A stretch of 64,000 nucleotides of DNA from Halostagnicola larsenii XH-48 (GCF_000517625.1 NZ_CP007057.1:248001-312000); one strand, 5' to 3'. Shown: positions 44,473 through 53,926, numbered from the stretch's first letter. The notes: generated by a model from the letters alone, not told the origin. Program-made: numbers and translations.

Positions 44473-45210
44473 TCAGTCCCATTCCTCGCCGATACCCGCC
44501 AACGAAAACGGGCCGACTGGGAGGTTGTACCCGTCCTCGAGCGCCTTGTCGACCTGCTCCTCCGTGGCGATGCCTTCGTCGACGATCTTCTGGGCCTCCT
44601 CGCGCATGGCCGCGTGACAGCGGTTGGCGATGAAGCCGTAGGAGCCGGGGTCGTCGTCAATGGTGACCCGCGTCTTGTCGAGTTCGTCGACGAGTTTCTC
44701 GGCGCGCTCGACGACGGCCTCGTCGGTCTCGGGCGCTCTGACGATCTCGACCATGTCCATGACCGCGACCGGGTTGAAAAAGTGCGTCACCGCGACCCGC
44801 GAGGGGTCGGAGACGGCGTTGGCGATCGAGGTCACCGCGAACCCGCTCGTGTTCGAGTACAGCGGCTGGTCGTCCGTGACCTCGTCCAGATCGCGAAAGA
44901 CCTGGCCCTTGATCGCCAGATCCTCCGTGACCGCTTCGATGACGAACTCGGTTCCCGCTGTCGCCGCCTCGAGGTCCGTCGTGAACGTCATCCGCTCTAT
45001 GACCGCGTCCTTCTCCGCTTCCGAGAGATACCCGCCCTCGACGGCGTCCTCGAGGCCGTAGTTGCCCGAAATCACCCGTTCGCGTGCTTCCGCTGCCAAC
45101 TCCTCGTTGATCTCGCGAACGGCCACCTCGTAGCCGCTGCGTGCGAGTACCTGTGCGATACCGGCGCCCATGATGCCGCCACCGACGACGGCAGCACTCG
45201 TTTGTGCCAT
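44473..45210 (-). CDS. 3-hydroxyacyl-CoA dehydrogenase, short form
   Basis: A 245-residue NAD-dependent dehydrogenase. VVGGGIMGAGIAQVLAR is the Rossmann start, YSNTSGFAVTSIANAV and VTHFFNPVAVMDMVEIVRAP hold the catalytic His and substrate site, and GFIANRCHAAMREEAQKIVD starts the C-terminal domain. It ends GYNLPVGPFSLAGIGEEWD; typical HBDH proteins continue for another 40 residues (to about 285). The acidic end is not out-of-frame sequence, so it may be a natural short version. It oxidises 3-hydroxyacyl-CoA to 3-ketoacyl-CoA. ATG 45210 is chosen on the Rossmann start. Confidence 0.85.
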   Translation of the reverse strand: MAQTSAAVVGGGIMGAGIAQVLARSGYEVAVREINEELAAEARERVISGNYGLEDAVEGGYLSEAEKDAVIERMTFTTDLEAATAGTEFVIEAVTEDLAIKGQVFRDLDEVTDDQPLYSNTSGFAVTSIANAVSDPSRVAVTHFFNPVAVMDMVEIVRAPETDEAVVERAEKLVDELDKTRVTIDDDPGSYGFIANRCHAAMREEAQKIVDEGIATEEQVDKALEDGYNLPVGPFSLAGIGEEWD

Positions 45211-45425
45211 GCCACCATCCTTCACGAGAACCGTCTTAGTTCTTGTCAAGCCGGAACGACGCCGGGCCGAAGCGCCGCTCTCGGCCGCGATCGACCGCTC
45301 GGAATCGGAATGTTCCACACCTCGAGGATGGTTTTGGATTGTCCGAACTCCTCGAGGGCAGGTTTCGGACCGGCTCGATCCTTCAACGACCGCACATTTA
45401 ATACTCGGCTCGGGTACCACAATGT

Positions 45426-46358
45426 ATGGCAACGGAGTACACGCCGTCCGAGATGATGGACCGAGAATCCAGATCGAATCGCTACTACCGCAACGCGGTC
45501 GAGCGCCACTGGGACCCCGGCGAGATTGACCTCGAGCAGGACGTCGAGAACCTCCTCGCGTTCATCGAGATCTCGGAGTCATACGATCGGGAGTCGTGGT
45601 ACGGCACGCTCACCGGCATCGCGAAGTTCGGCGCGGGAGAGGACGCCGTCACCGAGGACCTTGCCCCCCTGGGGACCGTCCTCGAGGACGTCGACGATCA
45701 GCTGTTCCTGACGACCCAGCTCTACGAGGAGGCCAAACACGCCGACTTCTTCGATCGCTACTGGCGCGAGGTCGTCTGGACGGTCGAGGACGAACTCGGG
45801 TGGGAGCGATCCGATCCTCGCCACGAGCGGTGGTTCAACGACCCCTACATCGAGCTGTTCGACCGCAACCGCAAGGCCCAGTACCGACTGCTCGAGAACG
45901 ACACGCCCGAAAACCGGGCGAAGGCGTACTGTCACTACCACCTTACCGTCGAAGGAATTCTGGCCCAGACGGGCTACTACGGCATGCAGACCTCCTACGG
46001 CGGCGAGTTCGAGGGGCTACCCCACTTGCCGGGGCTTGTACAGGGGTTCACCAAGATCCGCAGCGACGAGGGTCGCCACGTCGGCTTCGGAATGAACCAG
46101 CTCAAGAAGCTCATCGCCGAGGGGGTCGATCCGCACCTCGTCGAGAAGACCGTGGAGGACCTGCTCCCGCTGGTACAGGGGATCACGGAGGACGACCGAT
46201 ATCAGGTCGACGACCCCGAAAACCGCCCGGGCCTCGAGCCGGGGAAGCTGGCCGAGTACGCCGTCGAGAAACACGCCGACCGGATGCGACAGATCACCGA
46301 CGCCGCGGCCGACATTCCCGACGTCGACGACCTCGTGGCACTCGAAGAAGACGACTGA
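45426..46358 (+). CDS. R2-like ligand-binding oxidase (R2lox-type diiron or Mn/Fe protein)
   Basis: A 310-residue ferritin-like helical protein. The four-helix metal site can be traced as E72 (GEDAVT), E102 and H105 (YEEAKHADFF), E176 (LTVEGILAQTGYY) and E215 and H218 (RSDEGRHVGFG). The ribonucleotide-reductase R2 C-terminal tail is absent. R2lox proteins carry a Mn/Fe cofactor and bind a long-chain fatty acid; their reaction is not settled. Placement next to beta-oxidation genes fits a lipid substrate. The start ATG 45426 overlaps nothing; a TATA-like TTTAATACT (about 45398-45406) lies 24 nt upstream. Confidence 0.85.
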   Translation: MATEYTPSEMMDRESRSNRYYRNAVERHWDPGEIDLEQDVENLLAFIEISESYDRESWYGTLTGIAKFGAGEDAVTEDLAPLGTVLEDVDDQLFLTTQLYEEAKHADFFDRYWREVVWTVEDELGWERSDPRHERWFNDPYIELFDRNRKAQYRLLENDTPENRAKAYCHYHLTVEGILAQTGYYGMQTSYGGEFEGLPHLPGLVQGFTKIRSDEGRHVGFGMNQLKKLIAEGVDPHLVEKTVEDLLPLVQGITEDDRYQVDDPENRPGLEPGKLAEYAVEKHADRMRQITDAAADIPDVDDLVALEEDD

Positions 46359-46435
46359 GGGTATCGAGACGAGAAGATGTCGTCGCGGGGAATCATCTGC
46401 AGTAGGTTTTTGCGAGGCGCTCGAGACGTACTACC

Positions 46436-46708
46436 ATGCAACTCGATTCGGTTCGGATCCTCGGTCTGACGCGACTATTGTCCAGCCCCAAAGCGACCCA
46501 ACTGCTTGTCACCGCGGGTGCGGACGTGATCAACGCCGAGGACACGGACACCGTCTTCGAACAGTTTCGCTCGGGCGTCGCCGAACGGCTCGAGATCGAC
46601 GAGGGAGGGCAAACGGGTGACGGGCGACGAGTAGGCGCTCTAGCAGTAAGCGGTGCCGACGGGATCCAGTTCAACACGACCGCGAAATCCATGGGGGTCA
46701 CGGACTGA
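46436..46708 (+). pseudogene. CaiB/BaiF CoA-transferase with large in-frame deletions
   Basis: The 90-residue frame begins MQLDSVRILGLTRLLSSPKA and TQLLVTAGADVINAEDTDT, a good N-terminus for a family-III CoA transferase (MxLxGxRVLDLTRLLPGP and the following ADVIKVE). Then VFEQFRSGVAERLEID, which belongs about 60 residues further on in the family, follows directly, and another fragment after that (VGALAVSGADGIQF). The catalytic Asp region is absent. Normal length is about 380-400. So at least two deletions kept the frame. Its stop overlaps the amidase start (TGATG). Confidence 0.6.
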
Positions 46709-48144
46709 TGGTCGCACCACCCACACGCGCGACCGCTGCGGGGCTCGCGCGGGCGATCCGGGACGGCGAGTACTCGCCGACCGAAGTCGTCGACGCTACG
46801 CTCGAGCGGATCCGCCAGCGAAACGAGCGGACGAACGCCTTCGTGACCGTCACCGACGACCTCGCTCGCGAGGCGGCCGAAGACGCGGCGCGCGCGATCG
46901 ACGAGGGTGAGCCGCTCGGGCCGTTACACGGCGTCCCCGTCGCGATCAAGGACCTCGACGACGTTGCGGGCGTCCGAACGACCTCGGGCTCCCTGCTCTA
47001 CGAAGACCGCGTCGCCGAGTCGGACTCGCCGTTCGTTGCCCGGCTGAAGGACGCGGGCGCGATCGTCGTCGGGAAGACCAACACGCCCGAGTTCGGGCTC
47101 GGCACGACGACCGACAACCGCGTCGCCGGGCCGACGGGGACGCCGTTCGATCCCGACCGCGTCTCGGGGGGTTCCTCCGGCGGGGCCGGCGCGGCGCTGG
47201 CCGACCGGCTCGTTCCGATGGCGCCCGGCTCCGACGCCGGCGGCTCGGTCCGGATTCCGGCGAGTTTCTGCGGCGTGTACGGCCTCAAACCCACGCAGGG
47301 CGTCGTTCCGAACGTCACCCGTCCGAACGGCTTCGCGAGCCACACACCCTTCTCCACGAAGGGGCCGCTAGCCCGGACGGTCGAAGACGCCGCGCTGTCG
47401 CTGGACGTGATGGCGGGGACTCACCCGCGGGATCCCTTCTCAGTTCCGAAGCGGGGCGAGTACCGCGACGCGGTCGACCGTCCGGTGGACGAGTTGGACA
47501 TCGCGTACAGCCCCGACATGGGCGTCTATCCCGTTGATCCCGACGTTCGAGACGTGCTCGAGGACGCCGTCTCGGCGTTCGAACGCGCCGGCGCGACCGT
47601 CGACGCAATCGATCCAGACCTCGGACACGACAACGAGGAGATTCTGGACGCCTACTACACGATGGCGACCGTGCGATGGCGGTCGTTGCTCGAGAACCTC
47701 AGCGAGGAGGGGTTCGATCCACTCGGCGAGGACCGCGACCGGTTGCGGCCGTACCTCGTCGATCTCGTCCTGGACGCCGAGGAGCCTGCCACGCGGGTGT
47801 ACAAGCGCGCGGACGTGGTTCGGACGGACGTGCTCGACGGGCTGGCGGACCTGTTCGCGGAGTACGACCTTCTCGTGACGGCGACCTGCGGGACGACGCC
47901 GTTCCCCCACGGCGAGGAGCCCGCGGAGATCGACGGCACCGAGATCGAACCGTACCGGGGGTGGGTGCTCACCCAGCCGTTCAACCTCACCGGCCAGCCG
48001 GCGGCCTCGGCCCCGTCCGGGTTCGTCGGCGGGCTCCCCGTCGGGATGCAGATCGCGGGCCCGCGACACGCCGACGACGACGTGATCGCCGCCAGCGCCG
48101 CCCTCGAGCGCCGGCGGCCGTGGCGCGACGCGTACCCCGAGTGA
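46708..48144 (+). CDS. Amidase-signature family amidase
   Basis: A 478-residue cytosolic amidase. The Ser-cis-Ser-Lys triad is K81 (VAIKDLDDVAG), Ser 156/157 in GGSSGGAGAAL and S180 in GSDAGGSVRIP. After PASFCGVYGLKPTQG the typical linker and late helices follow. It is more like general amidases than GatA because GatA context (gatB, gatC) is missing and the C-terminal half diverges. Likely hydrolyses a small or fatty amide. The ATG overlaps the stop of the CaiB remnant, so the two were co-translated. Confidence 0.9.
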   Translation: MVAPPTRATAAGLARAIRDGEYSPTEVVDATLERIRQRNERTNAFVTVTDDLAREAAEDAARAIDEGEPLGPLHGVPVAIKDLDDVAGVRTTSGSLLYEDRVAESDSPFVARLKDAGAIVVGKTNTPEFGLGTTTDNRVAGPTGTPFDPDRVSGGSSGGAGAALADRLVPMAPGSDAGGSVRIPASFCGVYGLKPTQGVVPNVTRPNGFASHTPFSTKGPLARTVEDAALSLDVMAGTHPRDPFSVPKRGEYRDAVDRPVDELDIAYSPDMGVYPVDPDVRDVLEDAVSAFERAGATVDAIDPDLGHDNEEILDAYYTMATVRWRSLLENLSEEGFDPLGEDRDRLRPYLVDLVLDAEEPATRVYKRADVVRTDVLDGLADLFAEYDLLVTATCGTTPFPHGEEPAEIDGTEIEPYRGWVLTQPFNLTGQPAASAPSGFVGGLPVGMQIAGPRHADDDVIAASAALERRRPWRDAYPE

Positions 48145-48274
48145 CGAAACGCGCGGCGGGCCGGTGACTCGCCGCCGGTTCGAGGGAATGTTCGACAGTA
48201 CAGCCTCCAAAGCGCTCGATAACGAATTTATGCACAACATCTATGAACGATGGCGGAATACTCGTGCGTACGTC

Positions 48275-49444
48275 ATGAACTCCGCAGTCATCGTCGACGC
48301 CGTCCGAACGCCGTTCGGCAAACGGGACGGCTCGTTCAGGGACACGCACCCGCAGGACCTGGCCGCCGAACCGCTCGAGGCGTTGCGCGAGCGCAACGGT
48401 TTCGAACCGGAGACGATCGAGGACGTGATATACGGCTGTGTCACGCCCGTCGACGAGCAGGGGCTGAACATCGCCAGGCTCGCGCCGATGGTCGCGGGCT
48501 GGGGCGATATCGTCCCCGGCGTCCAGCTGAACCGGATGTGTGGCTCCGGCCAGCAGGCGGCGAACTTCGCCGCGGCGAACGTCATGGCCGGCCAGCACGA
48601 CGTGCTCATCGCGGGCGGCGTCGAGCACATGACTCGCGTTCCGATGGGCTCGGACGGCGCCGACGGGGCCGACGGAGCCGACAGCCTCACCGACACCTAC
48701 TTCGAGCACTTCGACGAGGTGACCCATCAGGGCGAGGGAGCCGAGCGGATCGCCGAGGAGTACGACTTCTCGCGCGAGGAACTCGACGAGATCGCCGCCG
48801 ATTCCCAACGGCGCTGGAAAGAAGCCTGGGACGACGGTCGCTACAACGACCAGATCACGCCGGTCACGACGGAGCTCGACGGCGAGAAAGTCGTGGTCGA
48901 ACAGGACGAACATCCGCGTCCCGGGACCGACGTGGAGACCCTGTCCGAACTTCCACTGTCGTTCCGAGAGGAGGGCGAGGGATTCCACCACCCCGGCAAT
49001 TCGTCGGGTATCGTCGACGGCTCGGCTGCGCTGCTCATCGCGAGCGAGGAAGCCGCCGCGGAACACGGCTGGGAGCCGATGGCCCGCATTCGCCAGACAG
49101 AGGTCGTCGGCGTCGACCCGATCACGATGCTGAAGGGGCCGATCCCGGCGACCGAGAACGTCCTCGAGAAGGCCGACATGACGGTCGGCGACGTCGACCT
49201 CTTCGAAGTCAACGAGGCGTTCGCCGCGGTCGTCGCCGCTTGGCTCGAGGAGACCGACGCGTCGTGGGAGAACGTCAACGTTAACGGCGGCGCGATCGCC
49301 CACGGCCACCCGCTGGGCGCGACCGGCGCAATGTTGCTGACCAAACTGGTCCACGAACTCGAGCGGACGGGACAGGACACCGCCCTCTCGACGATGTGTA
49401 TCGGCTTCGGACAGGGTGTCGCGACGATCCTCGAGCGGATCTGA
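48275..49444 (+). CDS. Acetyl-CoA C-acyltransferase (thiolase)
   Basis: A 389-residue thiolase. The acyl-accepting C89 is in NRMCGSGQQA, H345 in AHGHPLGATGA and C375 in STMCIGFGQG, so the catalytic set is complete. VRTPFGKRDGSF marks the start and supports ATG 48275; the longer frame upstream is not family-like. It cleaves 3-ketoacyl-CoA in beta-oxidation or condenses acetyl-CoA. Two-base and longer spacing to neighbours suggests its own promoter, with AATTTATGC near 48223. Confidence 0.9.
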   Translation: MNSAVIVDAVRTPFGKRDGSFRDTHPQDLAAEPLEALRERNGFEPETIEDVIYGCVTPVDEQGLNIARLAPMVAGWGDIVPGVQLNRMCGSGQQAANFAAANVMAGQHDVLIAGGVEHMTRVPMGSDGADGADGADSLTDTYFEHFDEVTHQGEGAERIAEEYDFSREELDEIAADSQRRWKEAWDDGRYNDQITPVTTELDGEKVVVEQDEHPRPGTDVETLSELPLSFREEGEGFHHPGNSSGIVDGSAALLIASEEAAAEHGWEPMARIRQTEVVGVDPITMLKGPIPATENVLEKADMTVGDVDLFEVNEAFAAVVAAWLEETDASWENVNVNGGAIAHGHPLGATGAMLLTKLVHELERTGQDTALSTMCIGFGQGVATILERI

Positions 49445-49592
49445 GCGGTGGGTTTCTGGCGGGTTTCGACTCGGTGCGGACGGGAACGTAGACGAGCTCT
49501 CGGGTCACGTAGCCGACCGTCTCCCCACTGGTTGCCAATGTATGCGATAGATTACCTATAGCTTTACAATTCTGTGTGAAATCATTCGTAAT

Positions 49593-50843
49593 ATGGAGTA
49601 CCACGATTCCGAGAAAGCGAAGGAGGTTGCGGGCCGCGTAGCGAACTTCATGAACGAGGTCGTCATCCCGCGCGAGCGAGAGGCGCTCGCGACGGGCGAG
49701 GACATCACCATGGACGAGATCCACGAGATGTGGGAGATGGCCAAAGAAAGGAATCTGTTCGCGCCGCAGGTCCCCGAGGAGTACGGCGGCCAGGGACTCG
49801 ACTTCAGCGACATGCTTCCCTCCTTCGAGCAGGTCGGGCGCTCGCTCATCGGCGCGCTCGCGATCCGTGCCAACGCGCCCCAGGAAGGAAATATGCACAC
49901 CCTCGAGATGGTCGGCACGGAAGCGCAGAAAGAGGAGTGGCTCCGACCGCTCGTGCAGGGGGAGATCCAGACGGCGTTCGCGATGACCGAGCCCAAGGTC
50001 GGAGCCGGCTCCGACCCGAAGATGCTCCAGAGTACCGCCGTCAAGGACGGCGACGAGTGGGTCATCAACGCCCACAAGTGGTGGACCTCCGACGGGCTCG
50101 GCGCTGACTACTACCTGGCGATGGTTCGAACCGACCTCGACGCCCATCCGTACGAGGGAACATCTATCATTATGGTGCCGCGCGACGCCGACGGCGTCGA
50201 AGTCCAGCGGAACATCCCACACCTCGGCGGACACGGCATCACCGAACGCGAAGGTGGCCACGCCGAGGTAAAGTTCGAAAACGTCCGCGTCCCCGTCGAG
50301 AACACGCTCGGCGAGGAAGGCGAGGGGTTCCGGATCGCCCAGATGCGACTGGGCGGCGGGCGGCTCACCCACTGCATGCGCTATTCCGGGATGGCCGAAC
50401 GCTCGCTCGACATCGCGAAGGCCTACCTCCAGGAGCGCGAGGCCTTCGGCTCGAAACTCGAGGAGAAACAGGCGCTGCGCCACCGCATCGCCGACGCCGA
50501 GACGCGACTGCACGCCGCCCGCTGTATGGTCCGTCACGCCGCGCGCGAACTCGACCGCAGCGACGCCCGCATCGAGGTCGCGATGTCGAAGATGTTCACC
50601 GCGAACGTCACCAACGAGACCATCGACCTCGCGCTGCAGTGTCTGGGCGGCAACGGGATCGGCAAGGACCTGCCTATCGCCCACTTCTACGAGAACGTCC
50701 GCGCGTTCCGCATCGTCGACGGGGCCGACGAGGTCCACCGCCGCTCGATCGCCCGCTGGGCGTTCGAGGATGTCGACGAAACCGAGATCGAGAACACCCT
50801 GCAGTTCGACGAGGACCTGCGGATCGACGCGCTCGAGGAGTGA
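49593..50843 (+). CDS. Acyl-CoA dehydrogenase
   Basis: A 416-residue FAD-dependent dehydrogenase. FAMTEPKVGAGSDPKM and WTSDGLGADYYLA belong to the flavin domain; REAFGSKLEEKQALRHRIAD and QCLGGNGIGKDLPIAHFYEN to the C-terminal helices, with RAFRIVDGADEVHRRSIAR at the end. Length and the GADEVH end resemble the ACAD10/11-like subgroup more than short-chain acyl-CoA dehydrogenases. The catalytic Glu is not obvious from a single motif. A TATA-like TTTACAATT (49563-49571) lies about 26 nt before ATG 49593. Confidence 0.88.
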   Translation: MEYHDSEKAKEVAGRVANFMNEVVIPREREALATGEDITMDEIHEMWEMAKERNLFAPQVPEEYGGQGLDFSDMLPSFEQVGRSLIGALAIRANAPQEGNMHTLEMVGTEAQKEEWLRPLVQGEIQTAFAMTEPKVGAGSDPKMLQSTAVKDGDEWVINAHKWWTSDGLGADYYLAMVRTDLDAHPYEGTSIIMVPRDADGVEVQRNIPHLGGHGITEREGGHAEVKFENVRVPVENTLGEEGEGFRIAQMRLGGGRLTHCMRYSGMAERSLDIAKAYLQEREAFGSKLEEKQALRHRIADAETRLHAARCMVRHAARELDRSDARIEVAMSKMFTANVTNETIDLALQCLGGNGIGKDLPIAHFYENVRAFRIVDGADEVHRRSIARWAFEDVDETEIENTLQFDEDLRIDALEE

Positions 50844-50985
50844 CGCGCTCGAGCGCACCGCTTTCGACGGCATTTGTCGTGATTTGTCGCCTCCGGCGAC
50901 TCGAGGAGCGGGAATCGAACATCGACACGGTGCGTGTCACCAACACCCATAGATATTTACCCTTCGATGGGAAAAACGGCAGTAT

Positions 50986-51267
50986 ATGAGCGGCGAGAGC
51001 ACGTCACGGAAATCCGAGAGTGCGGGACTGGAGAACATCCGCGAGGCGTCGGACGCGGTCGAGAAATCCACGACGGGAATCGTCCTCGAGAAGGTTGTAG
51101 AACGCTGGCGAACGGCCAGCGCCATCGTCATGCTGGCGGTCACCAGCGTCCTGCTGTATCAGGTAGACGGCTACCTGTCGATCGATTCGCAGGTCTTCGG
51201 CGGAATCACGCTCTTCCTGTTGGGCTACTTCCTCGTAACGTTGCGGACGGACGTCCGCATGGAGTGA
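50986..51267 (+). CDS. Small membrane protein, two transmembrane segments
   Basis: A 93-residue protein with a polar N-terminus rich in Ser/Glu (about 1-40), then IVMLAVTSVLLYQVDGYLSI and FGGITLFLLGYFLVTLRT as two membrane-spanning helices. No family is recognised. It precedes the RDD-family gene by 75 nt in the same direction and may be co-transcribed. Composition is regular, so I accept it as real. Confidence 0.6.
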   Translation: MSGESTSRKSESAGLENIREASDAVEKSTTGIVLEKVVERWRTASAIVMLAVTSVLLYQVDGYLSIDSQVFGGITLFLLGYFLVTLRTDVRME

Positions 51268-51342
51268 CCGCTGGCGGACGATGGCAGGTATCTTCCGCTC
51301 GCTGACGAATACCCCAGCCATGAACGGTGAGGCGGTCGACCC

Positions 51343-51918
51343 GTGATCGACTGGAAACTAGACGGGTTCTTGCCGACCCAACGACAGCCGGCACCGAAAG
51401 TCGAGACCGCGGGCGACCGGGACGTGGTGCTCGCCCGCACCGGGGCGGCGGCGATCGACTTGTTCGTCTGTTACGTTCTGCTCGAGTTTCCGCTGATCTA
51501 CGTCGCGAGCGTGCTCTTCAGCGGGCCCTACGAGGCGCTCGGCGGGGCCGTCGTCCCCCTGTCGTTGCTCGTTCTCCTGCCGCTCTACGTCACGTACTCG
51601 TTTACCTTTGAGTGGCGCTACGGCCGGACCCCAGGAAAGGTCAACCGCGGCCTGCTGGTAGTGATGGCGGACGGGAGCCAGTGTACGCTCCGGGCCAGCG
51701 CCGTGCGAAACCTGTGTCGGTACGTCGACCTGCTCGGCGTCCCGCCGCTGGTGGTCGGTCTCGGCGTTGCGCTTGCGACCGACGGTCGCCGCGTCGGCGA
51801 CCGCGCGGCGGGCACGATCGTTGTTCGTTCGACGGCGCCGGCCGATCTCGAGACGGCGGTCACCGCCGACGCGGACACGAGCGCGGCCGCTCGAGCGAGC
51901 GGCGACGAAAAGAACTGA
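51343..51918 (+). CDS. RDD-family membrane protein
   Basis: A 191-residue membrane protein starting at GTG 51343. DRDVVLARTGAAAIDLFVCY carries the Arg and two-Asp region of the RDD domain, and three hydrophobic segments follow (FPLIYVASVLFS, VVPLSLLVLLPLYVTYS and LLGVPPLVVGLGVALA). WRYGRTPGKVNRGLLVV and GRRVGDRAAGTIVVRS are the conserved loops. RDD proteins are small transporters or accessory proteins; the role here is unknown. Convergent with the ABC ATPase gene. Confidence 0.8.
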   Translation: MIDWKLDGFLPTQRQPAPKVETAGDRDVVLARTGAAAIDLFVCYVLLEFPLIYVASVLFSGPYEALGGAVVPLSLLVLLPLYVTYSFTFEWRYGRTPGKVNRGLLVVMADGSQCTLRASAVRNLCRYVDLLGVPPLVVGLGVALATDGRRVGDRAAGTIVVRSTAPADLETAVTADADTSAAARASGDEKN

Positions 51919-51923
51919 ACCGA

Positions 51924-53009
51924 CTAAGCGATCCGGACGCCGGAATCAGTATCGAACAGCTGGATGTGCTCGTCGTCGAAGACGAGGCCGTACTCTTCCC
52001 CGTCGCCCTCGAAGTCGGGGCCGGTGACGACGACGATCTCGCCGAATTCGGTGTCGAAGAAGCTGTGGGTCGCGTCGCCCAACGGCTCGTCGAGCAGGTG
52101 CGTCGCCGGGATGCCGGTCCCGGTGTCGTTGCTGACCCGGATGTACTGGGGCCGGAGCCCGACCTGGACGTGCTCGCCGGCCCAGCCCTCGAGGCCGTCG
52201 CGGGCGAGGCCGTACTCGTAGCCGCCGACGTCGAGTTCGACGGTGCCGTTGACCGACCGGACGTTGCCGCCGAAGAACTGGGTGGAGGGCTGGCCGATGA
52301 ACTGGCTGACGAACTGCGAGACTGGTTCGTCGTAGACTTCCTTCGGCGGAGCGACCTGGGCCAGTTCGCCGTCGTTGATGACCGCGACCCGATCGGACAT
52401 GGTCATCGCCTCCTCCTGGTCGTGGGTCACGTACAGCGTCGGACAGCCGATCTCGTCGGTCACCTTCTCGATGACCGGGCGCAGTTCGGCCTTGAGCTTC
52501 GCGTCTAGGTCCGACATCGGCTCATCGAACAGGAAGATATCCGGGTCGCGGACGAGCGACCGGCCCAGCGCGACGCGTTGTTGCTGGCCGCCCGAGAGAT
52601 CCGCCGGCATCTTCTCGAGTTGGTTGGTGATCTGGAGCAACTCGGCGGCCTCCTCGACGCGTGCGATGCGTTCCTCCCGGGAGAATCCGGCGATCTTGAG
52701 GCCGTAAGCCATGTTCTCCTGGACGCTCATGTGAGGATACAGCGCGATATCCTGGAAGAGCAACGCGATGTTTCGCTCCTGAACCGGCTTGTCCGTTACG
52801 TCGCGGTCGCCGAAGGTTATCGTACCGCTGGTCGGCTTGTTCAGCCCCGCGACGCAGCGAAGCGTCGTAGTCTTCCCGCAGCCGGAGGGGCCGACCAGCG
52901 TCACGAATTCGCCGTCCTCGATGGTGAGGTCGACGTCGTCGACGGCGACAATTTCGTTGCCCGATTCCTCGTACACTTTCGTCAGATTTCGGATTTCGAT
53001 GTCTGGCAT
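51924..53009 (-). CDS. CUT1-type sugar ABC transporter ATPase (MalK/UgpC-like)
   Basis: A 361-residue ATPase. Walker A GPSGCGKTT, signature DLSGGQQQRVALGRSLV, Walker B FLFDEPMSDLDAKLK and switch YVTHDQEEAMTMSDR are intact, followed by a C-terminal TOBE/OB-like domain (about 240-361, GWAGEHVQVGLRPQYIRVS) typical of MalK-type ATPases that receive regulatory inputs. It is the last gene of the binding-protein/permease/permease/ATPase operon, 44 nt after the second permease. Confidence 0.93.
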   Translation of the reverse strand: MPDIEIRNLTKVYEESGNEIVAVDDVDLTIEDGEFVTLVGPSGCGKTTTLRCVAGLNKPTSGTITFGDRDVTDKPVQERNIALLFQDIALYPHMSVQENMAYGLKIAGFSREERIARVEEAAELLQITNQLEKMPADLSGGQQQRVALGRSLVRDPDIFLFDEPMSDLDAKLKAELRPVIEKVTDEIGCPTLYVTHDQEEAMTMSDRVAVINDGELAQVAPPKEVYDEPVSQFVSQFIGQPSTQFFGGNVRSVNGTVELDVGGYEYGLARDGLEGWAGEHVQVGLRPQYIRVSNDTGTGIPATHLLDEPLGDATHSFFDTEFGEIVVVTGPDFEGDGEEYGLVFDDEHIQLFDTDSGVRIA

Positions 53010-53053
53010 ATGTTGGTATGTCTCGTGGTGTTAGTTGTAAAGGTAATACGCGG

Positions 53054-53926
53054 TTAGAGCGCTCTGACCTGGAACCCCTTCAGCAGGTAGCTCTGCATGA
53101 AGTAGGCGAACAGGAGCGGTGGCAACGTCATGGCCAGCGAGATTGCCATCAGGTAGGCGTCCGGCAGGAACTGCGCCTGTCCCATCGCCCGGAGGATCCC
53201 GGGTGCGAACGTCGTCGTGTCGGTCTCGGGCAGGAGGATCTCCGCGAACGTGAAGTCGTTCCAGGCGAGCGCGAAGGCGAACAGCGCCGCGGCGATGATC
53301 GCCGGCCGACACTGGGGCACGACGACGTCCCGAAAGCCGCGCCACCGTGACGCGCCGTCGACCCACGCCGCTTCCTCGTGGGCCTCCGGAATCGTCATGA
53401 TGTACTTCCACATCAGCCAGACCGCGAAGGGCATCGAGATCGCCGACAGGGCGATGATGAGCCCAACTCGAGTTCCGAGCAGCCCGATGTTCTGCCAGAT
53501 CTGGTAGAGCGGAATCCCGATGACGATCGGGCTGAAGAGGTAGCCGATCAGGAGGACTCGAGCGAAGTTCTCCTTCTGGGGGAAGTCCAAGCGCGCGAGG
53601 CCGTAGCCGGCGATCAGCGAGACGAGGACGACCGTCACGATGGTCCCGATGGCCACCACGACAGTGTTGAACATGTAGGTGTACATCTCCGGCTGCGTCA
53701 ACACCGTGAAGTTATCGAGCGTGAAGACGTCCGGCGCGGGAAAGACGGTAACGACGTTCTCGACCGTCTCGTAATCGGTGAAAGCCAGCTGGGCCATCCA
53801 GTAGATCGGCCAGGCACCGACGAGTACGATGATCGCGGTGCTGACGAGTTTCAGTGCCTCGAAGGCGCGGGTTTCGTCGTCGTACGAGAGGCCGAAGATG
53901 CCTCCCGGTGGTTCGCTTTGGCTCAT
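53054..53926 (-). CDS. CUT1-type sugar ABC permease (MalG/UgpE-like)
   Basis: A 290-residue membrane protein with six hydrophobic segments. EEAAWVDGASRWRGFRDVVV is the EAA loop that contacts the ATPase; the N-terminus IVLVGAWPIYWMAQLAF and end PPLLFAYFMQSYLLKGF match MalG. Its ATG lies inside the stop of the upstream permease (4-nt overlap), so the two are coupled. Confidence 0.92.
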   Translation of the reverse strand: MSQSEPPGGIFGLSYDDETRAFEALKLVSTAIIVLVGAWPIYWMAQLAFTDYETVENVVTVFPAPDVFTLDNFTVLTQPEMYTYMFNTVVVAIGTIVTVVLVSLIAGYGLARLDFPQKENFARVLLIGYLFSPIVIGIPLYQIWQNIGLLGTRVGLIIALSAISMPFAVWLMWKYIMTIPEAHEEAAWVDGASRWRGFRDVVVPQCRPAIIAAALFAFALAWNDFTFAEILLPETDTTTFAPGILRAMGQAQFLPDAYLMAISLAMTLPPLLFAYFMQSYLLKGFQVRAL

